Part shown: positions 16,036-23,425 of the stretch, in pieces | Layout: every line of letters begins with the position of its first letter | Numbering within the stretch: position 1 is the stretch's first letter | Origin: DAIDKA01 sp963726995 | GTDB taxonomy: Bacteria > Pseudomonadota > Gammaproteobacteria > Steroidobacterales > Steroidobacteraceae | NCBI GenBank assembly: GCA_963726995.1 | Contig: CAVSEP010000006.1 | Span: 62,001 to 126,000, forward strand | Length of the DNA: 64,000 nucleotides | Reading direction: 5' to 3' | Notes under the pieces: generated by a model | What the model saw: only the letters and a program-made list of their open reading frames with translations | Databases searched by the model: none | What the model was told of the DNA's origin: nothing | Translations under genes and position numbers: made by a program

Positions 16036-16895
16036 ACGTCGCTTTCGTGGGAGTGGGCAATATGGGCGCGCCCATGGCGGCCTGCGTGGCCCGCGCGGGT
16101 CACAGCGTCACGGTGTTCGACAGCGCGCAGCCCCAGGCGCGCAAGGTGGCTGCGGAACTGGGCTGCCGCGCCGCAGCGAAGCTCGAGGAGCTGGCCGGTG
16201 CGGACTTCGTCATCACCATGCTGCCCACGGGCCAGGTGGTGAGCGACCTGTATCTGCAGGAGGGGCTCGCCGCGCACCTGCACCGCGGCACCCTGGCGAT
16301 CGACATGAGTTCCTCGGATCCGACGGGCACCCGCAGGCTGGGCGCGGCGCTGGCCGAACGCGGCATCGGGTTGATCGATGCGCCGGTGTCCGGTGGAGTT
16401 CCGCGGGCGGCGCTCGGCACGCTCGCGATCATGATCGGCGGTGATGACCCGGCGGCGATCGAACGCGCCCGCCCGCTGCTGGCGGCCATGGGCGATCGCC
16501 TGTTCGATACCGGCGGATTGGGCACCGGGCACGCCATGAAGGCCCTGAACAATTTCGTGGCCGCGGCTGGCTTCGCCGCCTGCGCGGAGGCCCTGCTGGC
16601 CGGCGAGCGCTTCGGACTTGATCCCACCCGCATGGTCGAAATCCTCAACGTGTCCACGGGCCGCAATTTCCACACCGATGTGGTGCTGCGCCAGCAGGTC
16701 ATCAGTGGCAAGTTCGCCACGGGTTTCACCCTCGGGCTGCTGGCCAAGGATGTGAAGATCGCCGCGGACCTGACCCGCGATCTGAAGTTCGACGCGCCCC
16801 TGGTACGCCTGGTCAGTGCGCGCTTTGACCAGGCGCGGGATGCGCTGGGCTACGCCAGCGACAACAGCGAGGCCATCAATGCCTGGAAAGGCTAG
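16032..16895 (+). CDS. NAD(P)-dependent 3-hydroxyisobutyrate/tartronate semialdehyde-type dehydrogenase
   Basis: 287-aa beta-hydroxyacid dehydrogenase. The N-terminal Rossmann motif GVGNMGAPMA (about 6-15) begins MNVAFVGVGNMG; the substrate-binding signature is DAPVSGGVPRAALGTLA (about 117-133), and the catalytic lysine lies in GTGHAMKALNN (about 170). The family includes MmsB, GarR and Glx reductases; the substrate is not resolvable here. The start ATG overlaps the upstream CMD stop (ATGA). With the two upstream genes it forms a tightly coupled three-gene redox unit. Confidence 0.88.
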   Translation: MNVAFVGVGNMGAPMAACVARAGHSVTVFDSAQPQARKVAAELGCRAAAKLEELAGADFVITMLPTGQVVSDLYLQEGLAAHLHRGTLAIDMSSSDPTGTRRLGAALAERGIGLIDAPVSGGVPRAALGTLAIMIGGDDPAAIERARPLLAAMGDRLFDTGGLGTGHAMKALNNFVAAAGFAACAEALLAGERFGLDPTRMVEILNVSTGRNFHTDVVLRQQVISGKFATGFTLGLLAKDVKIAADLTRDLKFDAPLVRLVSARFDQARDALGYASDNSEAINAWKG

Positions 16896-17157
16896 CCCGA
16901 TCGATGTCCTGTACGGCCTGGAACCGGTATTCGAGCCCGGCCGCAGCGCGCCTGCGGGCTCGCCCGGCGGCACCGAGTTTCATGAGGTCCAGTGTCCGTA
17001 CTGCGGTGAATCCTTCGAAACCGTGATCGATCTGAGCGCCGGCTCCGCGGCCTATGTCGAGGACTGCCAGGTGTGCTGCCAGCCCATCGAGTTCCGGGTG
17101 GAAGTCGACCATGACGGCACGCTCAAGGCCTTGGTCGCTGCGCGCGGCGAAGAGTAA
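16879..17157 (+). CDS. CPXCG-motif cysteine-rich protein
   Basis: 92-aa protein with two cysteine pairs, VQCPYCGESFE and DCQVCCQPIEF, spaced like a zinc ribbon, followed by FRVEVDHDGTLKAL. This matches the small CPXCG (Cys_rich_CPXG) family common in gammaproteobacteria, whose function is unknown. Family members are usually nearer 60 aa. The first 35 residues here are low-complexity and may be non-native, so translation might begin later, though no better in-frame ATG was found. It overlaps the preceding dehydrogenase by 17 bp. Confidence 0.75.
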   Translation: MPGKASPIDVLYGLEPVFEPGRSAPAGSPGGTEFHEVQCPYCGESFETVIDLSAGSAAYVEDCQVCCQPIEFRVEVDHDGTLKALVAARGEE

Positions 17158-17169
17158 GCTGCCCCGCCA

Positions 17170-18045
17170 ATGAGCCTGCGTACTTCCCTGGCGCTCAGCT
17201 GCGCGGCATTGGCACTGGCCCTCGCACCGGGCGCGGGAGCCGCCGATGCGGCGCGCCACCTCACCGACCTGGTGTACGCGACGGTCAACGGCAAACCCCT
17301 GGGACTGGATATCCATCTGCCGGGCGGCGTGGCGCACCCGCCGCTGCTGATATTCGTTCACGGCGGCGCCTGGACCACCGGCAGCAAGGCCCAGTATCCG
17401 ACCTTTCTGCTGGCGCGCGGATTTGCCGTGGCCAGCCTGGACTTCCGCTCCTCCAATGAGGCGCCGTTCCCGGCCGATGTCCTGGACATCAAGGCCGGCA
17501 TCCGCTATCTGCGCGCCAAGGCCGCGCTCTATGGCTATCGCGCCGATCGGATCGCCATCGTTGGCGCGTCCTCCGGCGGGCATCTCGCGGCGCTGGTCGG
17601 AGTGACCGGCGGCTTGCCGGCTCTGGAGGGCGCCGAAGGGGACTACCCCCATGAGTCATCGAGCATCCAGGCCATCGTCAGTTACTTCGGCGCCAGCGAC
17701 CTGACCACCATCCTCGCTCAGTCGACCCCGGCGGGGCTCGCGGTGCGCGAACCGGCCTTGAAGCGCCTGCTGGGCGCTGCCCCCGACCAGGTGCCCGAGC
17801 TGGCGCGGCTGGCCAGCCCGGTCTTCCAGGTGACGCGCAACGCGCCGCCCATCCTGCTGCTGCATGGCGACCAGGACACCCAGATGCCGCTCAATCAGCT
17901 CTACGAACTGCAGTGGGCCTATAGCCAAGTCGGCTTAAAGGCCCAGGTCCTGATCCTTCACGGCGTCGATCACGACGCCGGGCCCTTCTTTCGCGACACA
18001 CCTGTGGATCGGGTCGCGAAGTTCCTGAAGCAGTCCATCGGCTAA
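17170..18045 (+). CDS. Secreted alpha/beta hydrolase (esterase-lipase family)
   Basis: 291-aa exported hydrolase. A signal peptide (MSLRTSLALSCAALALALAPGAGA, cleavage near 24) is followed by an alpha/beta-hydrolase fold with the oxyanion motif FVHGGAW (about 64-70), nucleophile elbow GASSGG (about 136), acid in GDQDTQ and catalytic His in GVDHDAGP near the C-terminus. The HGG motif and GxSxG place it with hormone-sensitive-lipase/feruloyl-esterase-like (BD-FAE) enzymes. Its natural ester is unknown. It lies 12 bp after the CPXCG gene and 28 bp before prolyl iminopeptidase. Confidence 0.85.
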   Translation: MSLRTSLALSCAALALALAPGAGAADAARHLTDLVYATVNGKPLGLDIHLPGGVAHPPLLIFVHGGAWTTGSKAQYPTFLLARGFAVASLDFRSSNEAPFPADVLDIKAGIRYLRAKAALYGYRADRIAIVGASSGGHLAALVGVTGGLPALEGAEGDYPHESSSIQAIVSYFGASDLTTILAQSTPAGLAVREPALKRLLGAAPDQVPELARLASPVFQVTRNAPPILLLHGDQDTQMPLNQLYELQWAYSQVGLKAQVLILHGVDHDAGPFFRDTPVDRVAKFLKQSIG

Positions 18046-18073
18046 CAGGTCGCGGAGCGGCACGCCCTCCCGA

Positions 18074-19048
18074 ATGTCCCTCTATCCGGAAATTGGCCCG
18101 TACTCCTCTGGCATGTTGGCCACTGCGAGCGCCGACCAGGTGTACTGGGAACTTTGTGGAAATCCTTCCGGCAAGCCCGCTTTGGTCCTGCATGGCGGCC
18201 CCGGTTCCGGTTGCCAGACCTGGCACCGTCGACTCTTCGATCCGGCCAAGTATCGGGCTGTCCTGTTCGACCAACGCGGTTGTGGACGAAGTCGCCCTCA
18301 CGCCGGCGTTGCTGAAACCTCCCTGGCCACAAATACCACGGACAATCTGATCGGTGACATTGAACTCTTGCGGACCACTCTCGGAATCGAAAGATGGTTG
18401 GTGCTTGGCGGATCCTGGGGTAGCACGCTGGCGCTAGCCTATGCGGAGCGATTTCCAGCGCACGTATCGGAACTGATCCTATTCGGCGTGACGACAGGAC
18501 GGCGTGCGGAGTTCGACTGGATGTTTCGGGAGGGGCTCGGCGCATTCTTTCCGCAGGCCTGGGCCCAGCGGCGGGAATTCCTGCCCGCACCCGACCGCGC
18601 GGGTGACGTCGTGGAGGCCTATAGCCGGATGTTGGAGCAGTCAGATCCGGTCTTACGGCAACAAGCCGCATTTGCCTGGTGCTTGTGGGAATCGGCGACG
18701 CCTGATTGGCCTCCCACAGCGGCCCTATCGCCGCGATTCCGCGACCCCGCGTACGCCCTGGGTTTTGCCAGATTGGTCACTCACTACGTGCGCCACAATG
18801 CGTGGCTCGATGATGGCGTCGTCATGCGCGATGCGAGGCGACTTTCCGGTATTCCTGGCATCCTCATCAACGGACGCTTCGACTTCCAGGCGCCGATCGG
18901 AACCGCGTACGAACTGCACGCGCTCTGGCCTGGCTCTGACCTGGTAATCGTTGACGACGCCGGTCACGCAGCCAATCAACCCGGCATCACCGAGCAACTG
19001 GTCCGGGCAACTGACCGGTTTGCCGCCGAAGTCCCCCACGACCCGTGA
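18074..19048 (+). CDS. pip: Prolyl iminopeptidase (copy 1)
   Basis: 324-aa alpha/beta-hydrolase of family S33 that removes N-terminal proline from peptides. Motifs: LHGGPGSGC oxyanion region (about 39), DQRGCGRSRPHA (about 66), nucleophile GGSWGSTLALAYAERFP (about 114), and His in VDDAGHAANQPG near the end. The DQRGCGRS segment is diagnostic. Its codons (CGA, GGA, TTG, CTT and AAA-type choices) are less GC-biased than its neighbours, which may point to more recent acquisition. A second, better-matched homologue is at 40814-41854. Confidence 0.9.
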   Translation: MSLYPEIGPYSSGMLATASADQVYWELCGNPSGKPALVLHGGPGSGCQTWHRRLFDPAKYRAVLFDQRGCGRSRPHAGVAETSLATNTTDNLIGDIELLRTTLGIERWLVLGGSWGSTLALAYAERFPAHVSELILFGVTTGRRAEFDWMFREGLGAFFPQAWAQRREFLPAPDRAGDVVEAYSRMLEQSDPVLRQQAAFAWCLWESATPDWPPTAALSPRFRDPAYALGFARLVTHYVRHNAWLDDGVVMRDARRLSGIPGILINGRFDFQAPIGTAYELHALWPGSDLVIVDDAGHAANQPGITEQLVRATDRFAAEVPHDP

Positions 19049-19117
19049 GTGCGGCCATGGCCGATGCCCATGCCGCTGCCGTAAGCTCGCATCCAGCCCT
19101 TCCAGCGAGTCGCGAGC

Positions 19118-19582
19118 ATGCGTAAGAAAAGGATCCTTCAGTCCCTGGTCCTGGGTGTGGCCCTGATCGGCTGCGGCAGCGGCGTGTACGCGAAATCCAC
19201 TGCATCGGCCAACGCCACGGCCAAGGAACAGGTGATTGCCACCGAGCGCGCCTTCGCGAAGTCCATGGCCGACCGGGATCCGTCGAAGTTCGCGACCTTC
19301 ATTTCCCGCGAGGCGGTGTTCTTCTCGGGGGAGAATGCGCGGCGCGGAAAATCCAAAATCGTCGAGGCCTGGTCGAAATTCTTCGCCGGTCCGCAGGCCC
19401 CCTTTTCATGGGAACCCGCGACCGTCGAAGTGCTCGACTCGGGAAAGCTGGCGTTGAGTTCGGGACCGGTCAGGGACCCTGCCGGCAAGCTCATCGGCAC
19501 CTTCAGCTCGATATGGCGGCTGGAGGCGCCCAACACCTGGCGCATCGTCTTCGACAAGGGCAACGATGTGTGCGGCCCGTAG
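19118..19582 (+). CDS. Exported NTF2-like (SnoaL/DUF4440) protein
   Basis: 154-aa protein with a basic N-terminus and hydrophobic signal (MRKKRILQSLVLGVALIGCGSG); LIGC could act as a lipobox, so it may be a lipoprotein. The mature part fits a DUF4440/SnoaL-like cone: helix with ATERAFAKSMADRD, then FATFISREAVFFSGENARRGKSKIVEAW and a C-terminal sheet ending WRIVFDKGNDVCGP. Such domains bind or isomerise small ligands; no active-site pattern is clear. It converges on hipA with a 12-bp gap. Confidence 0.8.
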   Translation: MRKKRILQSLVLGVALIGCGSGVYAKSTASANATAKEQVIATERAFAKSMADRDPSKFATFISREAVFFSGENARRGKSKIVEAWSKFFAGPQAPFSWEPATVEVLDSGKLALSSGPVRDPAGKLIGTFSSIWRLEAPNTWRIVFDKGNDVCGP

Positions 19583-19594
19583 ATTTGAACGCGA

Positions 19595-20917
19595 TCAGGC
19601 TCCCGCCATACCTCGCGCCAGGTACAGGCGCTGGTTCTTGCTGATCTGCTGCACGTAGGCCGCCGGGGCACCTGCCTGGGCGGCAAACTCTTCCCACCGG
19701 GACACCGCACGGCCGACCTGCTCCACGATCTCGGCGGCGATGCTTTTCGAGAGGCTCGCCGTATCGGCCAGGGCCATCAGATCCGCGCGCGTGAAGCCGT
19801 CGAACTTGCCGTTCACGCCCATCTGGTGCCGGGCCATCCAGCGGTTTGCGGGATCGTAGCCATAGGTCAGGTCATAGGCCGGGGCAAGACTCCAGCTGCC
19901 ACGGGTGTCCATCAGGAATGAGATGTTCTTGACGTGATCGTCCTGGTTGCGCGCAATGAGGTTGAAGGCGCACCTGCGGTACAGCTCTTCGCGCGCCGGG
20001 GCCGTACCTCCAAGCTGCCGCAGCACCTGGAATGCCTGCTCGTAGGTGTTGGCCAGCGGGGTGTTGTAGTCGAGGTGCGCGAGCGCTCCGAGAGTCTGCA
20101 GGTGCAGCTTCGAGCCCGCATCGGTGCGGTCGAAGCGCTTGGTCATGAAGTGCTTGCGCGGGCCTTCCTCGAGCAGGCGGCACTCGGTCATCTCGATGCC
20201 GCAGGCCAGCGCCATGAGGTAGTAGGCATACTCGACGCGGGTGAAGCCCTTGGGGTCTGACAGCTCATGGTCCCCGGCCCCGCGCACGCCATCGAACTTC
20301 AAGAGCCAGTAGGAGAACCCGGCAGGGGCCGTGACCTGTCCGGAGCGCACCTCGTCGGTGTCGAGGTTCCAGGCGACGAGCGCCTTGGGCCGCGCGCCGC
20401 CGGCCGAGGTGCCGACGCGCAGGATCTGCGCCAGTCCCGCATGCACGGAGCCTGGTGCGAAGGATGTCGCCAGGTCATGGCGGTGCTGCAACACCTGCGA
20501 GGCAAGCTCGACCAACGCCTCGATCTTCAGTTTCTGGCTGTTGCGCGCGCGCGGGCCTTTGACGGGCCGGAACTCAAGCGCCCCCATGCCGCGGCTGCCT
20601 ATGTAGCACAATCGCTCGATGGACCCGAAGCTGCCCGGCGCGCGCCCCTGGGTGGCGAGCCACGCATCGATCAGTGTGTTTCCGAATCGATCCGGGAGAC
20701 TGTCGGCCAGCAGGCCCGGCAGTCCCCTGAAGGTATCCACGCTCAGTGCCGGGAACTGGTAGACGGTGGACGACAGCGGCATCGTCAGCGGCGCGACTTC
20801 AAGGCCGGACTTCAGGAAACGCGGGCTGTATTCAAAGCGCGTGAACGCACCTGGCGCGCTCTGGACCACCGCCCCTACGAGCTCCCCCCACAAATGCACT
20901 TCGGCAATTTCGTTCAC
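19595..20917 (-). CDS. hipA: HipA family type II toxin (Ser/Thr kinase)
   Basis: 440-aa HipA kinase. E. coli HipA phosphorylates glutamyl-tRNA synthetase and causes growth arrest/persistence. Visible are the N-terminal subdomain (about 1-110, with FEYSPRFLKSG), the kinase loop with LIARNQDDHVKNISFLMD (catalytic Asp and Asn, about 305), and the metal-binding APAYDLTYGYD segment (about 330). Length is normal (E. coli 440). The start overlaps the hipB stop by 4 bp. The lower-strand operon is driven from the AT-rich region at 21244-21386. Confidence 0.92.
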   Translation of the reverse strand: MNEIAEVHLWGELVGAVVQSAPGAFTRFEYSPRFLKSGLEVAPLTMPLSSTVYQFPALSVDTFRGLPGLLADSLPDRFGNTLIDAWLATQGRAPGSFGSIERLCYIGSRGMGALEFRPVKGPRARNSQKLKIEALVELASQVLQHRHDLATSFAPGSVHAGLAQILRVGTSAGGARPKALVAWNLDTDEVRSGQVTAPAGFSYWLLKFDGVRGAGDHELSDPKGFTRVEYAYYLMALACGIEMTECRLLEEGPRKHFMTKRFDRTDAGSKLHLQTLGALAHLDYNTPLANTYEQAFQVLRQLGGTAPAREELYRRCAFNLIARNQDDHVKNISFLMDTRGSWSLAPAYDLTYGYDPANRWMARHQMGVNGKFDGFTRADLMALADTASLSKSIAAEIVEQVGRAVSRWEEFAAQAGAPAAYVQQISKNQRLYLARGMAGA

Positions 20918-21240
20918 GCCGCCGCCGTGGAAGTTTCGCCTCGCGCCCGTTGTCGCTTCTTGCCCCGCGCCCGCAGCAGCGCCATGGGGCTCGGTTCATC
21001 CGCGGGGATGCCGGCCAGAAATCCCTCCAGCAACTGCAGCGCCCGCAGCACCCGCAGCAGCAGCTTCAAGTCCGCACCCGTCCCGCGCTCCAGGCGCTCG
21101 ATGGTGGCGCGCGAAACTCCCGCCTCCCGCCCGAGCGCTGCCTGGGTGAGGTTGCGCTTCAATCGAGCCGCCGCCAGGCGTGAGCCAATCGCTTCCAGGG
21201 CGGCCGTATCGCTGAGAGCACCTGAAAAGTTAATATTCAT
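20914..21240 (-). CDS. hipB: HipB-like XRE antitoxin
   Basis: 108-aa DNA-binding antitoxin with a Cro/CI helix-turn-helix at about residues 10-55 (AIGSRLAAARLKRNLTQAALG, then VSRATIERLERG), and a basic tail RARGKKRQRARGE. It should neutralise HipA and repress the operon through the TCTTATAAGA operators upstream. ATG 21240 (MNINFSGALSD) was preferred to the upstream 21261 start because it follows the operator and matches the usual HipB length. Confidence 0.85.
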   Translation of the reverse strand: MNINFSGALSDTAALEAIGSRLAAARLKRNLTQAALGREAGVSRATIERLERGTGADLKLLLRVLRALQLLEGFLAGIPADEPSPMALLRARGKKRQRARGETSTAAA

Positions 21241-21243
21241 AAT

Positions 21244-21386
21244 GCATCTAAAAAGAGTCACTGAGTACGAAAAGTACTAATAATGTATCTTATAAGATGC
21301 GTAAAGTAAATTGTTTATTGTTATTTACTACTTCTTATAAGATGCACTATATAGTAAATCGTGAATTTATGACTCTTATAAGATGC
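21244..21386 (-). promoter_or_regulatory. hipBA operator array: three exact and one degenerate TCTTATAAGA palindromes
   Basis: TCTTATAAGATGC occurs at 21288-21300, 21333-21345 and 21374-21386, and an inverted degenerate copy (GCATCTAAAAAGA) at 21244-21256, just before the hipB start. The core TCTTATAAGA is a perfect palindrome; spacings are 45 and 41 bp between exact copies. Around the middle copy, ATTTACTA (21323-21330) and TAGTAAAT (21352-21359) form an outer inverted repeat. The segment is strongly AT-rich. Family knowledge: E. coli HipB binds four palindromic operators in the same position. Confidence 0.8.
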
Positions 21387-21434
21387 ATTACGTAATTTAT
21401 AGTCTGCGGCAGAAACAGCCGCCCACAAACAAAA

Positions 21435-21454
21435 GGCCCGCCTTGCGGCGGGCC
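21435..21454 (-). terminator. Intrinsic terminator after tRNA-Gln
   Basis: On the minus strand GGCCCGCC, loop GCAA, GGCGGGCC, then TTTTGTTTG: an 8-bp GC stem with T-tract 9 bp beyond the tRNA 3' end. Confidence 0.85.
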
Positions 21455-21462
21455 TCTATTCT

Positions 21463-21536
21463 TGGCTGGGGGACTAGGATTCGAACCTAGGTAAACGGAG
21501 TCAGAGTCCGTTGTCCTACCACTAGACGATCCCCCA
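21463..21536 (-). tRNA. tRNA-Gln (anticodon CTG)
   Basis: Minus-strand cloverleaf with acceptor TGGGGGA/TCCCCCA, D-arm containing TAGTGGTAGGA, anticodon loop ACTCTGACT with CTG, T-arm CTAGGTTCGAATCCTAG, and an encoded 3' CCA. The U1-A72-type acceptor start TGGGG is typical of bacterial glutamine tRNAs. It decodes CAG. Confidence 0.95.
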
Positions 21537-21562
21537 ACAGGAACCTCTCGCGGCCGGCAGCG

Positions 21563-21955
21563 TTAGCGCTTGGAGTACTGAGTCCCGCGGCGAGCCTTGC
21601 GATGGCCGACTTTCTTGCGCTCGACCTCACGGGCATCGCGAGTCACGAAACCCGCCACACGCAGCGGCTTGCGCAGGCTCTCATCATACTGGATCAGCGC
21701 GCGCGTGATGCCGTGGCGGATGGCGCCGGCCTGGCCGGTGATGCCGCCGCCGGCCACGTGCACCTTGAAATCAAAGCGGTTCAGCAGGTCGGTCGTCTCC
21801 AGCGGCTGGCGAACGATCATGCGCCCGGTGACGCGGCCGAAGAACTCGTCCAGCCCGCGGCCGTTGACGGTGATGTTGCCGGTGCCGGGGGTCATGTAGA
21901 CCCGGGCGGTGGCGGTCTTGCGGCGGCCGGTGCCGTAGTTCGTGCTGATGGCCAT
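21563..21955 (-). CDS. rpsI: 30S ribosomal protein S9
   Basis: 130-aa S9, which contacts the P-site tRNA through its C-terminal tail (RKARRGTQYSKR here, the conserved arginine/lysine end). The N-terminal YGTGRRKTATARVY segment is diagnostic. It is 5 bp downstream of rplM and co-transcribed with it, as in most bacteria. Confidence 0.97.
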   Translation of the reverse strand: MAISTNYGTGRRKTATARVYMTPGTGNITVNGRGLDEFFGRVTGRMIVRQPLETTDLLNRFDFKVHVAGGGITGQAGAIRHGITRALIQYDESLRKPLRVAGFVTRDAREVERKKVGHRKARRGTQYSKR

Positions 21956-21960
21956 GAGTA

Positions 21961-22407
21961 TTAAGCTTCCTGAATCTCGAGGGGTTTCGGCTGCTGCGCG
22001 CTATGCGGGTGCTTGGCCCCGGCGAACACATGCAGCTTCTTGTACATGCGGCGGCCCAGCGGGTTCTTCGGCAGCATACCCTTCACCGCGAACTCGATCG
22101 CACGTTCCGGGTGCTCGGCCAGCAGCTTGTCCAGGGCGATGGACTTGATGCCGCCGATGGCGCCGGTGTGATGGTAGTACATCTTGTCGGAGAGCTTGCG
22201 GCCGGTGACGCGGACCTTCTCCGCGTTGATCACCACGATATGGTCGCCCATATCCACATGGGGGGAATAATCCGCCTTGTGCTTGCCCTTCAGGCGATGC
22301 GCAATCTGGGACGACAGGCGCCCCAGGGTCTTGCCGCTGGCATCCACCAGGAACCAGTCGCCGCGCACCTGGCCGGATTTGGCGAATACCGTTGATGTCG
22401 TAAGCAT
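21961..22407 (-). CDS. rplM: 50S ribosomal protein L13
   Basis: 148-aa L13 (E. coli 142 aa). Signatures include WFLVDASGKTLGRLSSQIA and AVKGMLPKNPLGRRMYKKLHVFAG. Start ATG 22407 has GGAGTGAGAG as a strong ribosome binding site. It begins the rplM-rpsI operon. The 5' leader of about 120 nt, with a GGCC-TTTTTTGGCA-GGCC foldback before the start, could serve L13 autoregulation known for this operon; this is inferred. Confidence 0.97.
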   Translation of the reverse strand: MLTTSTVFAKSGQVRGDWFLVDASGKTLGRLSSQIAHRLKGKHKADYSPHVDMGDHIVVINAEKVRVTGRKLSDKMYYHHTGAIGGIKSIALDKLLAEHPERAIEFAVKGMLPKNPLGRRMYKKLHVFAGAKHPHSAQQPKPLEIQEA

Positions 22408-22536
22408 TTCTCTCACTCCGGCAAGGCCTCGTGGCCGTGCCAAAAAAGGCCGGCAAGTGTACTCAAGCAGCCCTGGCAATGCAAAGCGCCCATCGCCCCT
22501 GCCCCGGCGGTTCCCGAAGGGCTCTAATCCCATCCA

Positions 22537-22542
22537 TATATA
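22537..22542 (-). promoter_or_regulatory. Putative -10 (TATATA) of the rplM-rpsI promoter
   Basis: The minus strand reads TTATATATGG around 22534-22543, the only AT-rich -10-like element between rplM and coq7 on that strand. The -35 is weak (TTTCCG). It would give an rplM leader of about 120 nt. Confidence 0.4.
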
Positions 22543-22665
22543 AGGGTGGGGACTCGGAAAGTGGGGGCTCGGATCCGGTCGATTTTGTGCAATGCAGGCC
22601 TGATCTGGGGCCTGAGCTGTGCTGCAGGTCGTCGCGTCAGGCGGCATTATGACCTCTACGGCTGT

Positions 22666-22671
22666 TATAGT
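22666..22671 (+). promoter_or_regulatory. -10 box (TATAGT) of the coq7 promoter
   Basis: TATAGT is followed by GCGCCC and ATG at 22678, the same -10-GCGCCC-ATG arrangement as at ispG. The ATG at 22678 opens an 11-codon frame (MLTGLRPPDGF) that ends across the coq7 start at 22703. Either this is a short upstream frame, or one extra base (CCCG for CCG near 22702) separates a leaderless start from coq7. Confidence 0.5.
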
Positions 22672-22702
22672 GCGCCCATGCTTACAGGGTTGCGGCCTCC
22701 CG

Positions 22703-23356
22703 ATGGGTTCTGAGCGCCTCCTCGATCCGCTAATCGCCGCTGCCGACCGGGCATTGCGGTCGATCGCCGCCCCAGCTCACGCTTCCCGCCCCTACCCGGG
22801 GGTGTTCCGGACCCCCAACTCCCCCGCCGCCGCCCCGGCCCTGGACGATGCCCAGCGGCGCGAATCGGCCGCGCTCATGCGCGTGAATCACGCCGGTGAG
22901 GTGGCCGCCCAGGCCCTCTACCACGGACAGGCCCTCGTGGCCCGCTCACCCGCCACCCGCGAACTGCTGCTCAAGGCCGCCGATGAAGAGGCCGATCACC
23001 TGGGGTGGTGTGAACAGCGGTTGCGGGAACTGGGATCGACCCCAAGCCTGCTCAATCCCCTGTGGTACGCGGGCTCCTTCGCCATCGGCGCCATGGCCGC
23101 CGCCTTCGGCGATGGCACCAGTCTGGGCTTCGTGGCAGAGACCGAGCGGCAGGTGGAAGGCCATCTGGATGAACATCTGCGGCGCCTGCCCGGCGCGGAT
23201 CGCGCCAGTCGCGCAGTGGTGGCGGCGATGCGCACAGACGAGATCGCGCATGCGGGCGCGGCGCGTGCCGCCGGCGCCGTCGAACTGCCGGAGCTGGTCC
23301 GCGGCTTGATGCGCGGCGCTGCAAAAGTCATGACCCGCACGGCCTACTGGATCTGA
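22703..23356 (+). CDS. coq7: Ubiquinone biosynthesis hydroxylase Coq7
   Basis: 217-aa diiron carboxylate enzyme hydroxylating 2-polyprenyl-3-methyl-6-methoxy-1,4-benzoquinone at C6, the last hydroxylation of ubiquinone. Diiron ligands: E..H in MRVNHAGEVAAQALYHGQ, EEADHL, and the second pair E.. in AETERQVEGHL and EIAHAG. ATG 22703 fits the usual Coq7 N-terminus (ERLLDPLIAAADRALR). It works with the UbiH/UbiI hydroxylases at 6.5-9 kb, so all three ring hydroxylation steps could be covered in this window. Confidence 0.94.
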   Translation: MGSERLLDPLIAAADRALRSIAAPAHASRPYPGVFRTPNSPAAAPALDDAQRRESAALMRVNHAGEVAAQALYHGQALVARSPATRELLLKAADEEADHLGWCEQRLRELGSTPSLLNPLWYAGSFAIGAMAAAFGDGTSLGFVAETERQVEGHLDEHLRRLPGADRASRAVVAAMRTDEIAHAGAARAAGAVELPELVRGLMRGAAKVMTRTAYWI

Positions 23357-23425
23357 CTGGCTTGCAGTTCTTGGGTCTTATGTATAAAAACGTGACCAGA
23401 GCGCACGCGCTCGGGGGAATTGGAC

